A stretch of 64,000 nt of DNA from assembly GCA_963853835.1 (NCBI GenBank), contig OY970829.1:4508446-4572445 (forward strand), given 5' to 3'. Position 1 is the first letter of the stretch. Every line of letters starts with the position of its first letter. The notes beneath the pieces are model-generated. The model had not been told where the DNA came from, ran no database searches, and saw only the letters and a program-made list of their open reading frames with translations. Positions 10,445-22,293 of the stretch are shown one piece after another. Both the position numbers and the translations under genes were made by a program. This stretch comes from Calendula officinalis. Taxonomy: Eukaryota > Streptophyta > Magnoliopsida > Asterales > Asteraceae.

Positions 10445-12844
10445 TTAGAGCTTTCGATAACTGCAAGGAGGCAGTTCAGAGGTTGTGGATTTGACGACCC
10501 ATTTTAAAGATTTCTCAGAGGATTGGATAATCCAATGAGATTTTTCATTTTTGATCCAAGTGTATTTTACAAATGTTGAAGATTTGGTCGTTGTGTTGTT
10601 GTCGCTATTTGAGGAACCTGAAGACTTTGGCTTAGGTGCGGAAGATCCTCGAGAAACTTTGCGACGAGAAGACGAGTGTTTATCAGAGATTGATGGGGTT
10701 TTGGAAGAACTCTTCGTCTGTTTGGAGGCATGTGAAGATGAACCTTTTTTATTAGGTTTGTGTGGACGAGAGACAGATGTCTTGCATGATTGTGGAAAGC
10801 ATGTTTTGCATGATATTATATTTTTACCAGATTGATGGAAAACATTGATTTTTAAACCACATGGAGCATTTAGCTTAACAAAAAATCGATCATCAGTTTG
10901 AGAAATTTTTTCTTTTGTAAGTTTATTATACAGTCTCTTTTTACCAAATTCATCATGTTTAAAGAACACAGTATCATAATCAGGTGAGTAATTTACAGGA
11001 CGATAAGCAGAAGCATCATACACAGTTCCAAAAGCAAGTGCCGGAGATTTAAATTTTTTGGAGTTGTTATTGTTAATTTTAACAGTGGAAGAAGAAACTG
11101 AAGACGTATATGGTCTAGACTTCTTAAGCTCGCAATGCTTCTTAGGCGTGCTAGACTTAGACGAACTCGGCTTCTTAGACTGCACATCTCCTTTGACTCC
11201 ATTGGGCTTGGGCTCCTTGCTCCGAGGCTCTAAAGTACTAATGGAAGCATTTAGGACATGTGAATTAGAGTTTCTCCTCAAGATGATTGGAACTGGGTTG
11301 GTTGGTGCTGGTCCTAATAAAGAGGCTTTAGAATTTTGAGAAACAGTATTGTTCGTTGTAGTTTTTAATTCTAAAATGGTGTCCTCTAAATTATGTATTT
11401 TTGTTTGAAGATTTTCCTTTTCTTTGTCAAATGCTTTGTGGGTTTCATCAATTTCAGATTCAAGTTGAACAATTTTCTTTTCTAAAATCAACGGTGGAAC
11501 ATAAAGCTTTGGTTCAATTGTTTGTTTTAAAACTTCATTTTCAGAGATGGAAAATTCTTCTGGAGTGACAATCGGGAAGTACTCATTGTTTTCAAATTTT
11601 GCTTTATTCTTTTCATATGTATAGTTCAATTCAGAATAGTTAAAGCTGATTTGAGCGTGTTCCTTCTTTTCTCTGTTGAACTTCTCGATTTCTGCTTCCT
11701 CGTCCGGCATATGAAGAAAGCTTTGCCATATTCCCAAGTTCATGTAATCGTAATTGTATAGTGTGGGAACAACATCAGCAGCTTTTTCCAGAGGACGGGA
11801 GTTCTCAGCGCCGAGACCTACTTTTGATTTGAAAGATCTGAACTCTTTTGGCTAATTTAATTTTATCGTTTGTTCAGTGTGGCCAGCTTTCACAATCGTC
11901 TGCTCTAGTTTAGAGATGTGTTCTTCAGCATTTTCTTTCTTGACAGTAAGACTGTGTATGGTTGCTGATTGTTCATCGATTTCCTTTTTAAAATTGTTTG
12001 TAATGTTTGTGATTTGTTCATTTAGTTTTTGAATTTCGGTATCAGCTGTCTTCAACTTATCTTGGTAGTCTTTCATCTTTATGTCAGCCGACTTCATCCA
12101 TGTTTGCTCTCGACTGAGTTGGATAGCTAAGTCATTTATCAGCTGCTTGGAGTCGTCTTTGTCATTTGAGACCGTCTTCAACGTTTTGAGGTTTGATATT
12201 TCAAGATTTTTTGTATTAATAATGTAATTTAGACGATTGACCTCACTGGTGTGAGCAGCATGAAACGATGACAACTGTTGTTGTAACTCTTGTGTTTTTT
12301 GATTTGAAAGGTTATTTTGATTGACTTGAGGAACAAGAGTTTCAAGTTGACGGCGAAAGGTTAAATTTTCTGCCTTTAATTTTGAGATTTGTGCATTTGA
12401 TTCATTAGTTGTGTTTACTTGTTTTTGTAAACTCTCTTGTAATTCAGAAATCTTAAATTGAAACGAAGATTTTGACGTAGACAACTGATTTTATAATTCC
12501 TTGTTTACTTGAGTTATTTGAAGAGAACATTGACTTAAATCACTTAAATCATTTAAAAGTTGACCTTTTTCAGATTCCAAATCAGTTATTTGTTTTGTCA
12601 AATGTGATTTCTCATCAATTTTAGTAAAAAGCTTTTCATTAAACAAGGAATTCTCTGATTCATCAGTGTTTGAATCAGATAATAAAGAGTCAAAGGAGAA
12701 AGAGTGTACCTCATTTTCCTCATCTTTTGGAATGCCTAACACAGCTGTAGCCTCAGTTGGTGTTGCCATGAATGCCAGGTTGGCAATGCACTGTTTATCC
12801 TCCTGGGCATTCGACCCGACAGACAATGTTTCTTTGGTAGTCAT
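10445..12844 (-). pseudogene. Copia-like gag, one frame broken by two stops
   Basis: A single minus-strand frame from MTTKETLSVG (12844) to LPPCSYRKL (10445) is interrupted only by TAA at 12491-12493 and TAG at 11852-11854. The intervening sequence stays open, for example PKEFRSFKSKVGLGAENSRP just after the second stop. Without these stops the product would be about 800 residues. The N-terminal two thirds is predicted coiled coil (Lys/Glu/Gln/Asn-rich heptads). A Ser/Lys-rich basic tail with CKTCFPQSC follows. Such coiled-coil gags precede the protease of Copia elements in Asteraceae. Here the frame ends before any DSG protease motif. A classic CCHC zinc knuckle is not seen. In autonomous elements gag packages the RNA; this copy looks dead. 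Confidence 0.7.
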
Positions 12845-13191
12845 GTTAAGAACAATTCACGGGAATTTTTGATTGAAACGGGGTAAAGAAAATTTTAAGA
12901 ATGAGAAGGTTCTGGAATAGAATATGTGATGTAGACCGTGGATTGGTCTTCAAAAATTCAAAATTACCGAAATCTTAAACTGGTTATTCCAGATGATAAA
13001 GTACACTTTAAATGTGCCTAGGATTTTCGAATTAGGGAAAAACGACGATCGGGTTAGAAACTGGGGCTAAACGAAGTTTGGAAATTGACCGAGAAATCAC
13101 AAAAACGCAAATTAAGCGATCGAAACAAGCGTTTTTGGGCCGGCAAGTTGGGTAAACCGCCTACAATGTTTTTGGGCCGGCAAGTTTGGAA

Positions 13192-13355
13192 ATGATAATT
13201 GTGCAAAAGTTAAAGAATTAAGCCTTACACTTTGGTATTTATACCATGGCTTAATTCCTTGTTAGTTAGGACCATTTCCTAACTAAAACTTAACATATAT
13301 ACAATGTTACACTTTACCCCATAGACTATCTATTACAACTTTCTAGTACCTAACA
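13192..13355 (-). repeat. 5' LTR of the element in MYB, inner end missing
   Basis: This copy matches 7522-7684 with few changes. Its inner boundary meets a short duplication of TTTTTGGGCCGGCAAGTT (about 13131 and 13169) instead of the rest of the LTR and a primer site. Confidence 0.75.
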
Positions 13356-13903
13356 GATACCGATAAGGGTAAAGAGACAATCACACATGATTATCCCCTA
13401 ATGGAAGACCCCGAGAATGTGAATTTCGAATCGGTTTTTGAACCAAGGGATACGAACAAGACCGCTTTGGAAGACACGAGTTCGGGCCATTCATCTATTG
13501 GTGAGTTTTTAATATTTTATTATTTAACGTGTTTAAGTATGGTATAATATAATATAATATAATACAATTCAGTATGTTAATTTATGTTTGTCTGGATAAA
13601 TTATATGTTTTAGAAATTGGAGTAAAATCGCAAAGCAATGTGTTAGAAGAAATAAACGCGATGGATGATGATTTCTCGAGTTGGCTCGATTTCCCAACAG
13701 GGTCGCTTCAAGAATGGTATGGTGAAAGGGAAGATGTATCAACCGAAAACCCGGTTGATGTTTTGAACGGGAACATAACGGGAGGGGATAAACAGGTTGA
13801 GATGTCATGCTCACCGGTTGCGACCATTGAAACGGACCATGACCATGACCATGACTGGACCATGGGTTCATGCTGCTGGAACAATATGCCTGGATTTAGC
13901 TAG
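13356..13903 (+). pseudogene. GAMYB-like MYB, 3' part (end of exon 2, exon 3)
   Basis: The MYB coding sense resumes right after the retroelement: GAT ACC GAT AAG reads DTDKGKETITHDYPLMEDPE, ending HSSI at 13500. A GT-AG intron (13501-13613) follows in phase 1. Exon 3 (13614-13903) reads EIGVKSQSNVLEEINAMDDD and then a W-rich tail, SSWLDFPTGSLQEWYGE, to CCWNNMPGFS and a TAG stop. The final WNNMP is typical of GAMYB C-termini. The reading phase agrees with that of 7454-7456 on the other side of the insert, which supports one ancestral exon. Exon 3 holds an imperfect DHDHDHDW repeat from tandem GACCAT codons. Translation of this part would require the insert to be spliced or skipped. Confidence 0.85.
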
Positions 13904-14452
13904 ATGGTTAAAGTTTGTGGTTAGTTTGGTGTAATTAGGTGAGAGTGGATGCATGGTTTGCTCTCTTTTATGTTAATTGTCACAGTTTGGTTAAGGTTTG
14001 TAATTTAGTATGTCAAAGTGTATCATGATCCAATCCAATTAATTGCTTTTTTTGGTGTTGGGAATGCAAGTCTTCAGAATATGATAGTTTAAATATTAAG
14101 GATTGCGGAGTAATTTGACTTCTGTTGTTTTTATGTATAGGTTATAGACTTATAGTAGTAGGTATCTTTGGCTGTATATATGTTCCACTAAAACTAATAT
14201 TTATAAGTTGTGAATTCACGTTTTGTTGGATGCGTATGTGTATTCAGTATTGTATATTTGGTTGGATAGAATAAAATAGATGTAGTAATGAAATGGTGGT
14301 AGTAGCATGAAATGATATATTGCATTCCATTAGTCCATTAACATATTTGATTAAAAAGATTAGAACTGAAAATGTCATCAAAAGTTGAGTTTTTAGATCA
14401 TATAAATAATTTTTATTAGTTAATAACTCCATAAAACATATACTCCCTTCGT
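13904..14452. other. MYB 3' flank, AT-rich
   Basis: It should hold the 3' UTR of the MYB gene. No other feature is seen. Confidence 0.5.
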
Positions 14453-14706
14453 CCCTAAATAAAGTTCCCATTTGTGTTGGGCACAACATTTTAGGAGATA
14501 GTTAGTGATGGGGTATTTGGTATTACTTTTGATTAAAATATAAGGTTTGATTGGAGAGAGAAAGTCTTTTAAGAGATAGTTAGTGGTGAAAGTATTGATA
14601 ATAATATTATTATATTAAGTGGGCCCCTCATATTTGAGAAATGGGAACTTTATTTAGGGACAAACTTGAAGGAGAAAATGGGAACTTTATTCAGGGACGG
14701 AGGGAG
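14453..14706. mobile_element. Stowaway-like MITE (CTCCCTTCGTCCC ends)
   Basis: Inverted ends CTCCCTTCGTCCCTAAATAA and its complement are flanked by TA dinucleotides (14451-14452 and 14707-14708). Confidence 0.85.
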
Positions 14707-14887
14707 TATAAATTTAAATTTTAAAAAAAATTAATAATTAAAAAAATTAGATAAGATTATTACTAAAAAAATTTAATAATTTAAAAATTAGATAAGACTA
14801 TATAATTGTTAATATCATAAAATATTAGGGGCACTTACAATGATGATCACAACTGAGTAAAACTACTTAAATATAATATGTTGGATA

Positions 14888-15159
14888 TTCCCTCCGTCTC
14901 ACAAAAAACTTTACATTTCTCTTAGGCACAAGATTTTAGGTGATAGTTAGTGGTGGGGTCAATAGTATTACTTTTGATTAAAATATAAAGTTGGATTGGA
15001 GAGAGAAAGATAGTTAGTGGGTATTAATGATGAATTTCTTAGTAATAATAATAATAAAATATTTTATTATGTGGGATCCATCAAATGTGAGAAATGTAAA
15101 CTTTTTTGTGGGACAAAATTTTAGTGAGAAATGTAAAGTTTTTTGTGGGACGGAGGGAG
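14888..15159. mobile_element. Stowaway-like MITE (TCCCTCCGTC ends)
   Basis: The inverted ends TTCCCTCCGTCTCACAAAAA and GTGGGACGGAGGGAG are flanked by TA. It is related to the copies at 14453, 33379 and 51851. Confidence 0.85.
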
Positions 15160-15239
15160 TATTATTTATAAGAGGCTCTGAATTTGAGATCACATTCTAG
15201 TACAACTAACTAAAGAGGTAAAAAAAAAATTATTTGGAA

Positions 15240-15425
15240 TGGCTAGTTAGTAAGTTAGTGGTTCGAGCCTAAACAATGACATCTACAAGGGGTAGTATGC
15301 CTTCCCTCGAACCTTCCACCTATGAGGAATAAACCCCACCATTTTTCCACGACGGGACTTGAACCCATGACCCATAGATCATTAGCAACACCTTATTTTT
15401 TTCACCAATACCACTAGGCTAAAAA
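15240..15425 (-). repeat. Dispersed SINE-like repeat, copy 2
   Basis: The first 90 bases are nearly identical to 5462-5550. It includes 'GACTTGAACCCATGACC' on the plus strand, which is a B-box-like GGGTTCAAGTC on the minus strand. A tract at about 15515-15680 (CATTATATATAATTATACTAGCAAGAAGCTAGC) is a separate dispersed repeat that is also seen near 34270. Confidence 0.45.
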
Positions 15426-15738
15426 GCATTAGGTAATTAAAGAGGTAATTAACTGTTACAACATAAATGTACAGATGACTAAAATGTTAAACATATACTG
15501 AAAGATTTTGTTACCGGGATTCTAACCCACCTTTTTTTAACATCAGCAGAGGAAACCTGAGAGGAAGCTTCGGAATTGCCAACACCTCAGCCAAGAACCC
15601 CCAAAAAACCATTATATATAATTATACTAGCAAGAAGCTAGCAAAACGAGAGTACATCAAGGAAACAAAAGAGGAAAAACAAACAAAGCACTATATCACC
15701 AAACAACTACACCACATCTTTAATGACATGCTTCAAAT

Positions 15739-16157
15739 TAGGGGTGTTTAAATATATCTGAAAAATCGGGTATCTAAAAAATTATCTGAAATCCAGGTAT
15801 ACAAAAATCTGAATATCCGAAAGTCTGGATATCTAAATTTCGGATACCGGATCCGGATAGAGTTATCGAGATTTTTTGGATATTTAATACCCGAAAAATT
15901 ATACGAAATATAAAAAATATATGAAAATACACGAAAAATATCCGAAAAATACTCGAAATACCCGAGATATCCAAAAAATACCCGAAATACCCGAAAAATA
16001 TTTGAATATTTTGTTTTTTCAGATACCGAATATCCGGATTTCGGGTATCCGAATTTTCGATACCAGATTCGGATAGTAAAAATCAATATTCAAAAAATCT
16101 GATATCCTGAAATTTGGGTAACCAAATTATCCGGATATCCAGTTTTGAACACCCCTA
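15739..16157. mobile_element. hAT-type MITE rich in TATCCGAAA
   Basis: The ends TAGGGGTGTT and AACACCCCTA match the hAT MITE group. The interior is made of ATATCCGAAAATACC-like words. The 8-bp flanks (cttcaaat and cttctagc) agree only in the first half, so the duplication has decayed. The 112-codon minus-strand open frame inside is a low-complexity artefact. Confidence 0.75.
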
Positions 16158-16284
16158 CTTCTAGCCACTATGGCACTTAGAAATTTAGTTACATTTAACA
16201 TATCTCATCTTTATGAATAACTTTAATGACATGTATTCAAAGTAATTCTTAAGTTTTATAGAGTCTAAAGGGAGAACTCTCAAC

Positions 16285-16800
16285 CATTGATTAACTATAA
16301 TTAATGATTAAGATTAATCACATATTTTATACATAGAGAGTATTTTTGTCATTTTTATAATAAAAATATTTTTATTATATTCTTATAATTTTTTTTAAAT
16401 TTTTTTAAAAATATATTATTATTATTATTTTATACTCCGTATAAATTATTTATTTTTCATTAATAACACATAATGATTGTATACTGAATCACATGTGATT
16501 AATTATATATTTAATCACATGTGATTATATATTGAATCACGTGTGATTGTACAAATATATCAAATGTAATCAAAAATACAATCAAGTGTGATTGTACATT
16601 AAAATCACGTGTGATTAAATACCATACATGATTATCAAATAATATTTATATTAACGAAAATAATAATAATAATAAAATAAAATATTAAAAAAATATAAAT
16701 CAAATTTTTTTTGTTAGTGTCAAATGACCAAAATACCCATGTGATTAATCTTGACCATTAGATTTTATTGATCAATGATCGATATGTATCATTTAAGATT
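16285..16800. repeat. Repeat with long inverted ends and ATCACATGTGATT array
   Basis: The outer parts (TTAATGATTAAGATTAATCACA and its inverse near 16740-16780) face each other. The centre repeats the palindrome ATCACATGTGATT and variants. The second copy at 25530-26590 is interrupted by a hAT MITE. Confidence 0.65.
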
Positions 16801-18159
16801 GCACAAAAATTAAGGAATATCTTGAACGTTTCACTAACTTTAATATATTATTAGACCCATGCCTATGGTCTCGTCACAAACCCATCAGTCATCACCACCC
16901 ATTTTGGATCCGTCATGAGGTGATGCCATAATATTTTGTTTGAGGGGGTGTTAAATGTAATATTTAGATAAAATTGTACAACAAATAGATAAATAGATAA
17001 ATCAGTAACCCGTCAGTAAAGAACGATTTAATAATGTGTTTAATGACTTGTAAGACTTCTTACTTCATAAAACTTTGTACAACAAATAGATAAATAGATA
17101 AAATTTGTTGGCCTCCGTGTAAGGCCCTCGTGAGGCCGAACCCAGAACCTATTTTCGCATATTTAATTTCTTTTACTTTTCAAAGAAACAATCTGGAAAA
17201 TATTGGTTCATACAAAAGATAAACATGATTTTACGATAAACAAAAATTACATTAAATTTCTCCATACTGTGTCCGAAATCTCGCAATGATTTTCTAAATA
17301 TCGTGGCCATTTTTCCTTATAATTATTTGACTTTTATTTGGATAATCTTTAATAAAAGAATTCAAAAATTGTCAGCTTCTATGTGGTGATCAAGATTTTG
17401 ATTTGGTCTAAAAATTGGTGATACTAAGGAGATTATGCGTTCAATCTCTAAGAATAAAAGAAATACCCCATTGTGAGTTGTGACCATGGGGTTCATGTGA
17501 ACTGACTCCAGTCTATCCATAAAGCGAGTGATCATCCTGTAATTAATTGGCTTGCAAAGCGAGTTGAAATCCAGCAAAGGAAAACAAAAATGTCAGCTTG
17601 AATTCTAAGTATCAAGACGTATATCTCTATTTTTAGCATGATTATTTGCAAGTGTTATTTAACGTAACAACGTACACACCATACCTTTCCTCATCGTTGT
17701 ATCTTAATACATTGATATCCAAACCAAGTTGAGGATGAAGAAAATAAAGGTGCAAGTTGTGACGAGAAGCAAATGTGTACGTAACCTCGCTTCACGTTGC
17801 TCGTCCATCTTCTTTTTGAACTATTCTTGTGAACTTTTTAAGTATCATGACGTTAGATATTCCTTTGAACGTTACCGGATTAGGAAATAAACAAAAACAG
17901 TATAGTCACTATTTATCAACTTGCTACAGTCTGAAACTTTTAACTTATAATTAAAGACATTTATCTTTCGCATCCATATAAAAAAATGTGACAAAAGGAT
18001 ATACTTCCCAATGTGAGATGTTTCATTCAAAATGATGTGTTGCTCATGTGACATTTGATGTGCCAATAATTTTATGTAGTCATATGGACTCATACCCGGC
18101 CAATAGCATTAAAAGACCTACATGATAGTTGTTTGTTACTTAATTAGTTGAATGAATTA
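16801..18159. other. Intergenic, no recognised gene
   Basis: A duplicated phrase, 'ACAACAAATAGATAAATAGATAAA', occurs near 16977 and 17080. Open frames on the minus strand (17362-17577 and 17872-18093) look random. Confidence 0.5.
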
Positions 18160-18282
18160 CCAAAAGGCCTTTTGCCTAGCGTTATGGTGTTTGCCTCTTA
18201 ACATTGAGGTCAGGAGTTCGAGTCCCGTCGTGGACATAGGTGGTAATAATTAGGAGTAGATTAGATTTGCCGTTTAAAAAAA
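18160..18282 (+). mobile_element. tRNA-derived SINE, copy 1, with 14-bp target duplication
   Basis: It starts CCAAAAGGCCTTTTGCC, carries an A-box-like TAGCGTTATGGTG and a B box GTTCGAGTCC, and ends in an A tail. Perfect flanking duplications AGTTGAATGAATTA (18146-18159 and 18283-18296) mark target-primed insertion. The sister copy at 47530-47649 lies on the other strand. Confidence 0.88.
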
Positions 18283-18844
18283 AGTTGAATGAATTAAGTG
18301 TAATATTCAGTTAAACAATAAATTCGTTTGTTTGAGATATATATTGGATGAGACAAGGATTTTGCCCTTATTTAACCTCGGTTTAAAACTGTTAAACTAA
18401 AAACTGTAAATGAACATGTGTACCAAAATTTATACATCCTGTTTTGTAATTATACTTAAGGATTTTAGCTCTGGAGATAATATAATTGACTTCATATCAA
18501 AATATGAAACACGAGTGTTTATAGCCCGTGCGTTACGACGGGTATAAAAAATACATCTTATTACCTAATAAAAAATTAAATTGATGACATTGTAATCTAC
18601 TCAGTTTCAATCGTTTCAACCAATATGAGACCTTCATTTCGTCTATTCACATCAATAATTTTTTTGACAACATGACCACCCTTATTTTTGCAATTAGAAT
18701 TACAACTTTCTAAGGTTTTACACAGTACCTCTCACTAAATTTGTAAATGATGAAACGAATCAATTAATTCCTTAATTTTAGTTTTGTTGAAATGCAAATT
18801 AGTTTTCGGAAATTAATCAATTTCATTTCACTTGCGATTAAAAC

Positions 18845-19036
18845 AAGGATTTTTTAAGAGGCATACGTTATGATGTATTTAATAAAAACATAATTTTCAT
18901 TTAAACAAAAAATCATCATATTTTATAATTATAAAAATTAGAATTTATTAATCTTACTCAAAACACATTTAGAAATTAACACTTCATTAAATGTATCTTA
19001 ATGTATGTCATGGGTTATACGTTAAAAAATCCTTAA
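18845..19036. mobile_element. MITE related to 39284-39490
   Basis: Inverted ends AAGGATTTTTTAA...GCATACGTTA and TTATACGTTAAAAAATCCTT surround an AT-rich centre containing CATTAAATG. It is a diverged family member, oriented arbitrarily. Confidence 0.6.
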
Positions 19037-19666
19037 AATAATAATGGGTTTTGCTATCATAACAATCAACAAATGAACTAAAGTTTTCATTAGTGAATAA
19101 CTATTTGTTTCATGTGGTAGTTAGGTAGCAAACCAAGTAGAACAATATGTGAGCAAAAATAAAAAATGTTGGCAGCAGCAGCAAAAAAAAAAAAAAAAAA
19201 AAAAAGGTGTGAATTGTGAATGAATGTCAAAAAAATGGGGAAAATTGACTTGCTACCCGGTCACTATTCATCCGATGCTAAATTTTGTATACATATATAA
19301 AACAAAATATGTAATAATCTCTTTATACTAATCAAATTTGAGAAACCCAATTTAATAAAAGTGGGGGTTTTAAATCTTATTGATGAAGGGAAAACACAAA
19401 AATTGCATGAGCAAGGGTATATTCACTAAATGTACATGCACCCCAGTTTTATGCCATTTAATCTTCCCTACAAATGTATTCATTTTCTATCGTGGATGTC
19501 TTTCATACATGCACCTCCCTCATGCCATCATTTTTATTCACTTAAATTGGGAACCTTGTCTCCCTATATTATGACTTTAATTAAGGGCAGAATCTTCATT
19601 TACATGAAACAATAAAAATTTTAAATTTTTTTGTTAAGAATAATAATAATGACTGTTAATCCCGTA

Positions 19667-19805
19667 TGTGGGGATGTATGTCAACCGGGTTTCCGGGTAG
19701 ACCCGTCGGATTTTAGGTAAAAATCCTAACCCGGAACCCGACATGATAATGAATCGGATTAGTTGGGTTTCGTATTTGTTGGGTTGACCCGTTTGAGTTG
19801 GTAGT
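19667..19805. repeat. Fragment of a CGGGTT-rich hAT MITE
   Basis: The sequence resembles the left side of 1060-1787 (AACCCGGAACCCGACA...GGGTTGACCCG) but lacks defined termini. Confidence 0.55.
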
Positions 19806-20724
19806 GTAACATCTAAATTAAGATTTTTAGCTAAAAAAACAAATCTAATTTCTCAATACCCAAATACAATATCCATTACTGTAATAGCTAAATTTCAACA
19901 TATTGTTTCAACCTAATTTCTCGATACCCAACTAAAATATCCATTCTAAATATATATCTATATAGTTGTGTACGGTTGTTAATCCCGTTATAAATAAAAT
20001 AACTTAATATTACTTGGCCAATAGAAAAGGCAGGCTAATCCATTAATAGATATGCAAGTAAATGCTGGACCTTTTATTTTAGTATGCAATGTTCACATAC
20101 ATGTTAGGCCGACCCTGATTCTAATAAGAAATACATGCAAATATCCAAATACTAGAGCTAGTGACGCTAGCTATGCTAGGTGAATTGAACTTGCTTTCCT
20201 TACTTTATACTCTGTAACACTTTAAATACTTTTAGAATCTAGTGAATTTTATGTGTAATTATTTATTATTAATATATTAAGAAAATGATGTAAGAGGATA
20301 CCATGATGCAAAAAAGATGGTGCAAAACCTTGAAATAACCTTGTAGGGTCTCTATTTCTATATATAGTAATGTTAACCCTTCGTTAAGTTTGCAACTTTG
20401 GGTCGAAAGCCTACCCTTTCTTTTTCAAGAAAATCATATACATTATCATATGTACATGAGAAGTTTTAAAATAGTCACAGCAACAGTCAGATCGCGTACA
20501 TAACAAGCATAAATTCGGTCTCCCAAAGATTCCTTATAAAGAGAATACTCATTAACAAAAAAATTTACTTAGATCTTGTTATAGAAACATTTTAAAAGTT
20601 AAATCCGTATGTGGCATGTAATTTGTATTTCTTACATTACTCATTGTTTACACACGCATTAGATGTGGTAAAAATATTATTTGCTCAGAAGCCATCGTCA
20701 AAATTTATCTATCAGTGCTAATCT

Positions 20725-20761
<37 letters not shown>

Positions 20762-22189
20762 CTTTTTATTTTGTAAACAGGTTTATGTTAAAAATTAACT
20801 TTAACTTAACCTCCTAATCTCCTATTATGTATAATGAAAGTATTGTTAAGAGTATTATGGTTTTTTTTTTTTAGGTAAGTGATTCAATTAATAAGGTTTT
20901 TTATATATTATATAAGTTTAACACACTTTAATTGTTTTTAGACTAATTAAAAGCTTAATTGAATAATATAAATCTCATTTAATGATCTGCTTTGCATAAT
21001 CAGAACGGGTAAGATGGGCTTGGCCCATATAAAGAAGCGGTCCAAGCGGAAGCACTTCCTAACTGGGCTAAAATCATATACAAACGTAGTTGAACGTTGA
21101 ACAAAAAGTCACAAACGGTTGTACATGCCTACATGTGATTACGTTTGTGTACATATTCTTTTGTATTCTAAACCGTTCGACAATAATTCGTTTATATTTG
21201 TTCGTTCAGTAAACAAAGAAATATTAAGAAGTTCTTTTTGTTTGTTAGTTAAACGAATGAAAACAGCCATAGGCATGTTGTTCAGGTGTATTTGTGAACA
21301 TGAGTATGTATTCGTTTATTTACATTCGTTCGATAGTGTTCGTTTAAATTCATTTTATGTTTTAGTAACATTCATGTATGTTAGAATTCAATATAAAATA
21401 TTGATTGTTCAATTATGTTTATATATTTGTTTTCTCATGCATACTGATTAGAGTTTTGTTTAAAAATATTTATCTTATTTAAGGTGATTTTAAGGTTTTG
21501 AGTTGAATGTCTTGAAGATTTACATTGTGATATCATCGTCTTCTTCTAATTCTTGACTTAAAAAACAACTATATCACATTAAGTCATTAACTTCGTGAAT
21601 GACGTGCTTGTTAATGATCTAGTACATAACTACATGAAATCTGCATAACATTCTTGCCACGATCGTGAAACACGTGAAGTTTATTTAAAAATTTGATAGA
21701 ACAAGAATAAGAAATTCTTTTGGGCTTTTCGGTAACAACAAAAGTGATTGGCTGAAATTGAGTTTGTTTACATGTGAACCGTATATCCCATGTGAACAAA
21801 AATATGGCTTAATTGTAAAAAACTAGTATACATTACCCCGCGTGATGTCGCGGAGATTTTCATACAACGTCCAAAATATAATTTACACCGCTAAACATTT
21901 CATTTGTATAACGTCAAGTTATATGCACGAGATGTTTTATATAACATAAGAGTTTTAAAGATAAACCATTATTTTTAGAAAAAATATACATTTTAAATAC
22001 TAAAATTTAGGGTAGTAAACTATAATTTCATAAAAATTAAAGTTAACGTTGGAAAAAAGAGTAAAAAATAAATTTGATGGAGAAAAAGTCTAAATATTAA
22101 ATATTAAAGTTAAGGGTAGTAATTGTCTTTCTAGAAAAGTTAATGTTGAGGGTGTAAAATATAATATATGGAAAGTTGTGAATAATGTT
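19806..22189. other. Intergenic, AT-rich, no recognised gene
   Basis: Open frames such as 21119-21451 have no recognisable domain. A short GC hairpin (CCCCGCGTGATGTCGCGG, about 21837) resembles transposon-end hairpins seen near 3160, 18525 and 49170. Confidence 0.5.
20726..20757 (+). repeat. Homopolymer of 32 G
   Basis: An uninterrupted run of 32 guanines sits in AT-rich DNA. It could form stacked G-quadruplexes on the plus strand. Its length may be inexact in any assembly. Confidence 0.9.
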
Positions 22190-22293
22190 AAAAAAAAATT
22201 CATTGTTGTCAAGAGTCGAACAGAGGACCTATTGGTCACAAACACACGGTGCTACCACTAAGCTAGATGTACGGATCTGTTGTTCATTCGTCT
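22190..22293 (-). repeat. tRNA-like SINE fragment
   Basis: On the minus strand an exact A box, TAGCTTAGTGG (22255-22265), is followed 33 bases on by the B box GTTCGACTC (22213-22221) and then a T-rich tail. No cloverleaf acceptor stem is apparent, so it is not a functional tRNA gene. Confidence 0.6.

Larger units (their letters stand above)
7456..13355 (-). mobile_element. Gag-only LTR retroelement inserted in the MYB exon
   Basis: Near-identical direct repeats (about 7522-7684 and 13192-13355) bound a 5.9 kb insert that splits a coding exon. The element reads on the minus strand: LTR ends are TGTTAGGTACT...TAATCCA, and a polypurine tract AAAGGGGGAGAT abuts the 3' LTR (plus 7685-7696). A broken Copia-like gag follows (12844-10445). 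No protease, integrase, reverse transcriptase or RNase H is visible. About 2.7 kb beyond gag holds tandem repeats and an old duplication. The right-hand LTR lacks about 60 bases at its inner end, and no tRNA primer site is seen there. Flanking 5-mers (gaaga and gatac) do not match. Even so, removing one restores the MYB frame (GAA GA|C GAT AAG), as a 5-bp duplication would. Confidence 0.8.

Noticed and set aside
10551..11339. Plus-strand open frames antisense to gag
   Set aside because: They are mirror frames of the Lys/Glu/Ser-rich gag coding strand.
7456..13355. The insert as a normal large MYB intron
   Set aside because: It has LTRs, a polypurine tract and gag, and no clean GT-AG pair at the coding boundaries.
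15748..16086. 112-codon minus-strand open frame
   Set aside because: It lies wholly inside a low-complexity hAT MITE and its Tyr/Phe/Ile-rich product mirrors the ATATCCGAAA word array.
21119..21451. 110-codon plus-strand open frame
   Set aside because: It is Phe/Val/Tyr-rich from TTCGTT/TTTGTA words, with no domain, codon pattern or splice context.
22190..22293. Functional tRNA gene
   Set aside because: A and B boxes are good, but no acceptor stem or anticodon loop could be folded; it fits a SINE better.
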